The notes under the pieces are model-generated. The model was not told the DNA's origin. It saw only the letters and a list, made by a program, of their open reading frames with translations, and searched no databases. Shown piece after piece: positions 51,587 to 53,676 of a stretch of DNA of 53,676 nt (the stretch's first letter is position 1; the number at the start of each line of letters is the position of its first letter). Source of the DNA: Saprospiraceae bacterium (lineage in GTDB: Bacteria; Bacteroidota; Bacteroidia; Chitinophagales; Saprospiraceae); contig JAHDGF010000003.1 of assembly GCA_020627785.1 (NCBI GenBank), forward strand, positions 1-53,676. Reading direction: 5' to 3'. A program made the position numbers and the translations under genes.

Positions 51587-53676
51587 ATGAGAACATTATT
51601 ACAGAAAATGAAGTTTTGTGCTGAAATGGTACCAATAGTATTATTGGTGATTTTATCACAAAATGTGTTCGCGCAAGATTGCGACGTATCTGTAGGTGAT
51701 TGTGAAATTACTGGTTGTCCAGAAACAGAATCATTTACATTGGCATCCGCTGATGTAGATTGTACAGTGGATCCACCAGCTGTAACCTACAGTTATACTT
51801 TTCCAACTCTTGCTGGAGATGGTGAGTGTTCAGACAACGCTTACCAAATCAATTTAGTGGGTTATCAATTTTTTCAATTTGATAATCCAGTTAGTAGTTC
51901 AGCAGCTGGACTATCAATCCCGGTAGCAGATGAAACTGGTACTATTACTGCAACCCAGTCTTTCACTGAAGGACCTGGTCGTTATTGTCTTTTGTACAAT
52001 CTATTTCCTCAAGAAGTAGATGCAGACGGTGATCCAGTATTTGAAGCAGATGGTGTAACACCAGTTATATCAACAACGCCTACGGCTTGTTGTAAATCTG
52101 ATTTTATACTTAAGCTTGAAACGAGCATCGCTTGTAATGATCAAGTACAAGTTACTATGGATGCAACTTGTAGTGCAAACATTACATTGGACATGATTTT
52201 AGAAGGAACAATAACGGATGTTTGTTCTGAAGAATTTTATGAAATGTCGATCGATGGTTTCACTAACAATGCGGACGGAACTGTAACCATTGATACACCA
52301 GGTTTGTATGATGTAACAGTAGTTACTCCTACTGGTGAGCAATGCTGGGGTAGTGTTTTCGTAGAAGATAAGATCAATGCGCTCTTCACGAGTTGCCAAG
52401 ATTTTGAAATTTTCTGTAATCAAAGTTATGAGCCAGGTGATCCAATTCTAGATCATCATGTTGTTGGTCCAAATGACGTAGATGGAATTGGATTTCCTCA
52501 GAGCGCTGATGGAACAAATGTATTTGTGAACTCTTCTGGAGCTTCTCCAGATTGTGTTACAGTACCTGTTACAATGACTGTTCCTTCAATGGTAGATGCT
52601 ACGGTAGACTCCCTTGCGATAGGAATGGATTCGATTATTTTTGACCTTACAACTGTTGGAACCAACCAAACTGTTCAATCGATTGAGGATATTTCATTTA
52701 CTATTAACGCACCAAATATTAATACAATAAAGGCTTGTTTAAGGTCTCCAGATGGGACTTTAATTGAGATCTTAGATTTAGTTTCTGGTAATACTTGTTC
52801 AGCTTCTAATCTTGATATTAATTTATCTGATGACGCTTTTAGAACACATGCTGTTTTAGTTTCTCCACAGAATTGTGGATTAGGATTAAATCATGCTTAC
52901 TGTGGTGACTATAAGCCTTTGAATCCATTATCAGGATTTAATGGAGATCAGATCAGCGGTCAGTGGACTCTTATTATTAAGAATTCAAGTGAAACAGAAA
53001 CAGCTTGTATTACAGGTGGATCTATTTCAATCATAGGAGATGACGGAACGGTTCCATATCCATTTGATGGAAATGTAAGCCAGACTGGAGATACAGAGTT
53101 TGAAATTACTTTACCAGATAATAACTGTGGTCCTTACTTAGCATCTTATGAAGATGAAACAGTAGGAGAATGTAATGGTGGAATAGGTAGATCAGTAGAA
53201 AGAACATGGACGGTAGTGAGTCAATCAAGTGGAGTAGAGTCACAGTGTAGTCAGAGAATAAATATAATGTTTTGGGATGTATCTTTATTAGTTACTCCAC
53301 CAGATTATGATGGGACTAACAATGCACCATTTTATTGTTCACAGTTTTTTGACACAAACGGTTCTTTAATTACTAGTATGCTAACTGATGATGGCGCTCC
53401 ATTACCTTCAGTTACTGGTGGAATTGAGGCTCCTTTTGGTGACATAGGAACTTGTGCAAATTATGGTTTCACATATGCTGATCAAATTTTACCGATCTGT
53501 GGTGCTTTTGCTAAAAAAGTATTGAGAGAGTGGACAATTCTTGATTGGTGTAGTGGTGATATTAGAAATCACACACAAATAATTAAAATTGTAGATAACG
53601 ATCCTCCGATTGTAACTGCAGTACCAGATGATATTACTGTATATACAGATAATGGATTTACTTGTACTGGTGATTG
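51587..53676 (+). CDS. Start of giant Cys-rich surface/adhesin protein, partial
   Basis: Open to the window end: 696 codons with no stop from ATG 51587. The signal peptide is about 1-29 (...LLVILSQNVFA). The body is beta-rich with many Cys. Residues about 365-485 resemble the P/Homo B domain of proprotein convertases (NAPNINTIKACLRSPDGT ... LSGFNGDQISGQWTL). Further on, repeated blocks such as RSVERTWTVVSQSSG and REWTILDWCSGDI...IIKIVDNDPPIVTA fit HYR-like and Ig-like repeats of very large Saprospiraceae/Bacteroidota surface proteins. Such proteins usually end with a T9SS or gliding-type C-terminal domain, beyond this window. Frame continuity and domain content make it a real gene. Confidence 0.88.
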   Translation, partial: MRTLLQKMKFCAEMVPIVLLVILSQNVFAQDCDVSVGDCEITGCPETESFTLASADVDCTVDPPAVTYSYTFPTLAGDGECSDNAYQINLVGYQFFQFDNPVSSSAAGLSIPVADETGTITATQSFTEGPGRYCLLYNLFPQEVDADGDPVFEADGVTPVISTTPTACCKSDFILKLETSIACNDQVQVTMDATCSANITLDMILEGTITDVCSEEFYEMSIDGFTNNADGTVTIDTPGLYDVTVVTPTGEQCWGSVFVEDKINALFTSCQDFEIFCNQSYEPGDPILDHHVVGPNDVDGIGFPQSADGTNVFVNSSGASPDCVTVPVTMTVPSMVDATVDSLAIGMDSIIFDLTTVGTNQTVQSIEDISFTINAPNINTIKACLRSPDGTLIEILDLVSGNTCSASNLDINLSDDAFRTHAVLVSPQNCGLGLNHAYCGDYKPLNPLSGFNGDQISGQWTLIIKNSSETETACITGGSISIIGDDGTVPYPFDGNVSQTGDTEFEITLPDNNCGPYLASYEDETVGECNGGIGRSVERTWTVVSQSSGVESQCSQRINIMFWDVSLLVTPPDYDGTNNAPFYCSQFFDTNGSLITSMLTDDGAPLPSVTGGIEAPFGDIGTCANYGFTYADQILPICGAFAKKVLREWTILDWCSGDIRNHTQIIKIVDNDPPIVTAVPDDITVYTDNGFTCTGD

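Overview
The window is AT-rich chromosomal DNA of a Bacteroidota bacterium, most likely from the Saprospiria/Lewinella side of the phylum (inference from gene content; no rRNA is present). Supporting signs are TAnnTTTG-type -7 promoter boxes, a type IX secretion (T9SS) sorting domain, a PorV/PorQ-family barrel, DUF4175 and DUF4293 proteins, a Bat (aerotolerance) pair, an S46 dipeptidyl peptidase, YHYH and choice-of-anchor-B proteins, an ASPIC/FG-GAP lipoprotein and the start of a giant Cys-rich surface protein. I see no phage, insertion sequence, integron or CRISPR array; the layout is that of an ordinary chromosome with many envelope and secreted-protein genes.

Layout. 1-5.9 kb: truncated tRNA-Cys, an S37-like secreted peptidase, a MacB-type permease, then a membrane-anchored AraC regulator beside an alpha/beta-hydrolase lipoprotein and a small barrel-like protein. 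6.1-7.0 kb: a metallopeptidase gene split by a one-base frameshift. 7.1-11.1 kb: an unrecognised secreted protein, bifunctional FTCD and a Met/Gly-rich lipoprotein. 11.2-15.4 kb: a YbeY / ATPase / DUF4175 operon. 15.5-21.5 kb: M1 aminopeptidase, a WecF-like glycosyltransferase and an S46 peptidase. 21.6-26.1 kb: a compact five-gene operon of two YHYH proteins, a T9SS cargo protein, a MORN lipoprotein and a SCO1-type copper protein. 26.2-31.7 kb: a YwaF-like membrane protein, a choice-of-anchor-B protein, a POT peptide transporter and a TPR protein. 32.1-33.6 kb: ECF sigma / anti-sigma / Spy-like operon. 33.7-36.3 kb: acyltransferase, DNA polymerase III delta, AraC regulator. 36.3-42.6 kb: LMW phosphatase, a 1094-residue FG-GAP/ASPIC lipoprotein, BatC-BatB and a lipoprotein. 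42.9-45.3 kb: ExbB - unknown membrane protein - ExbD - ExbD. 45.3-51.2 kb: DUF4293, murQ, rhomboid, tdk, the PorV/Q-like barrel and a LON-domain protein. 51.6 kb to the end: the start of a giant extracellular protein.

How it fits together. S37-like, M1 and S46 exopeptidases plus the POT transporter look like a peptide-scavenging set, consistent with a protein-degrading heterotroph. The ExbB/ExbD cluster would power TonB-type outer-membrane work, and the PorV/Q barrel, T9SS cargo and giant adhesin belong to the type IX secretion and surface layer. The YHYH/SCO operon is the best candidate for an undescribed extracytoplasmic system, perhaps metal-related (inference). A 12-base motif, CGCTTTCGCAAA, recurs at least five times in different reading frames and between genes, and no feature type explains it.
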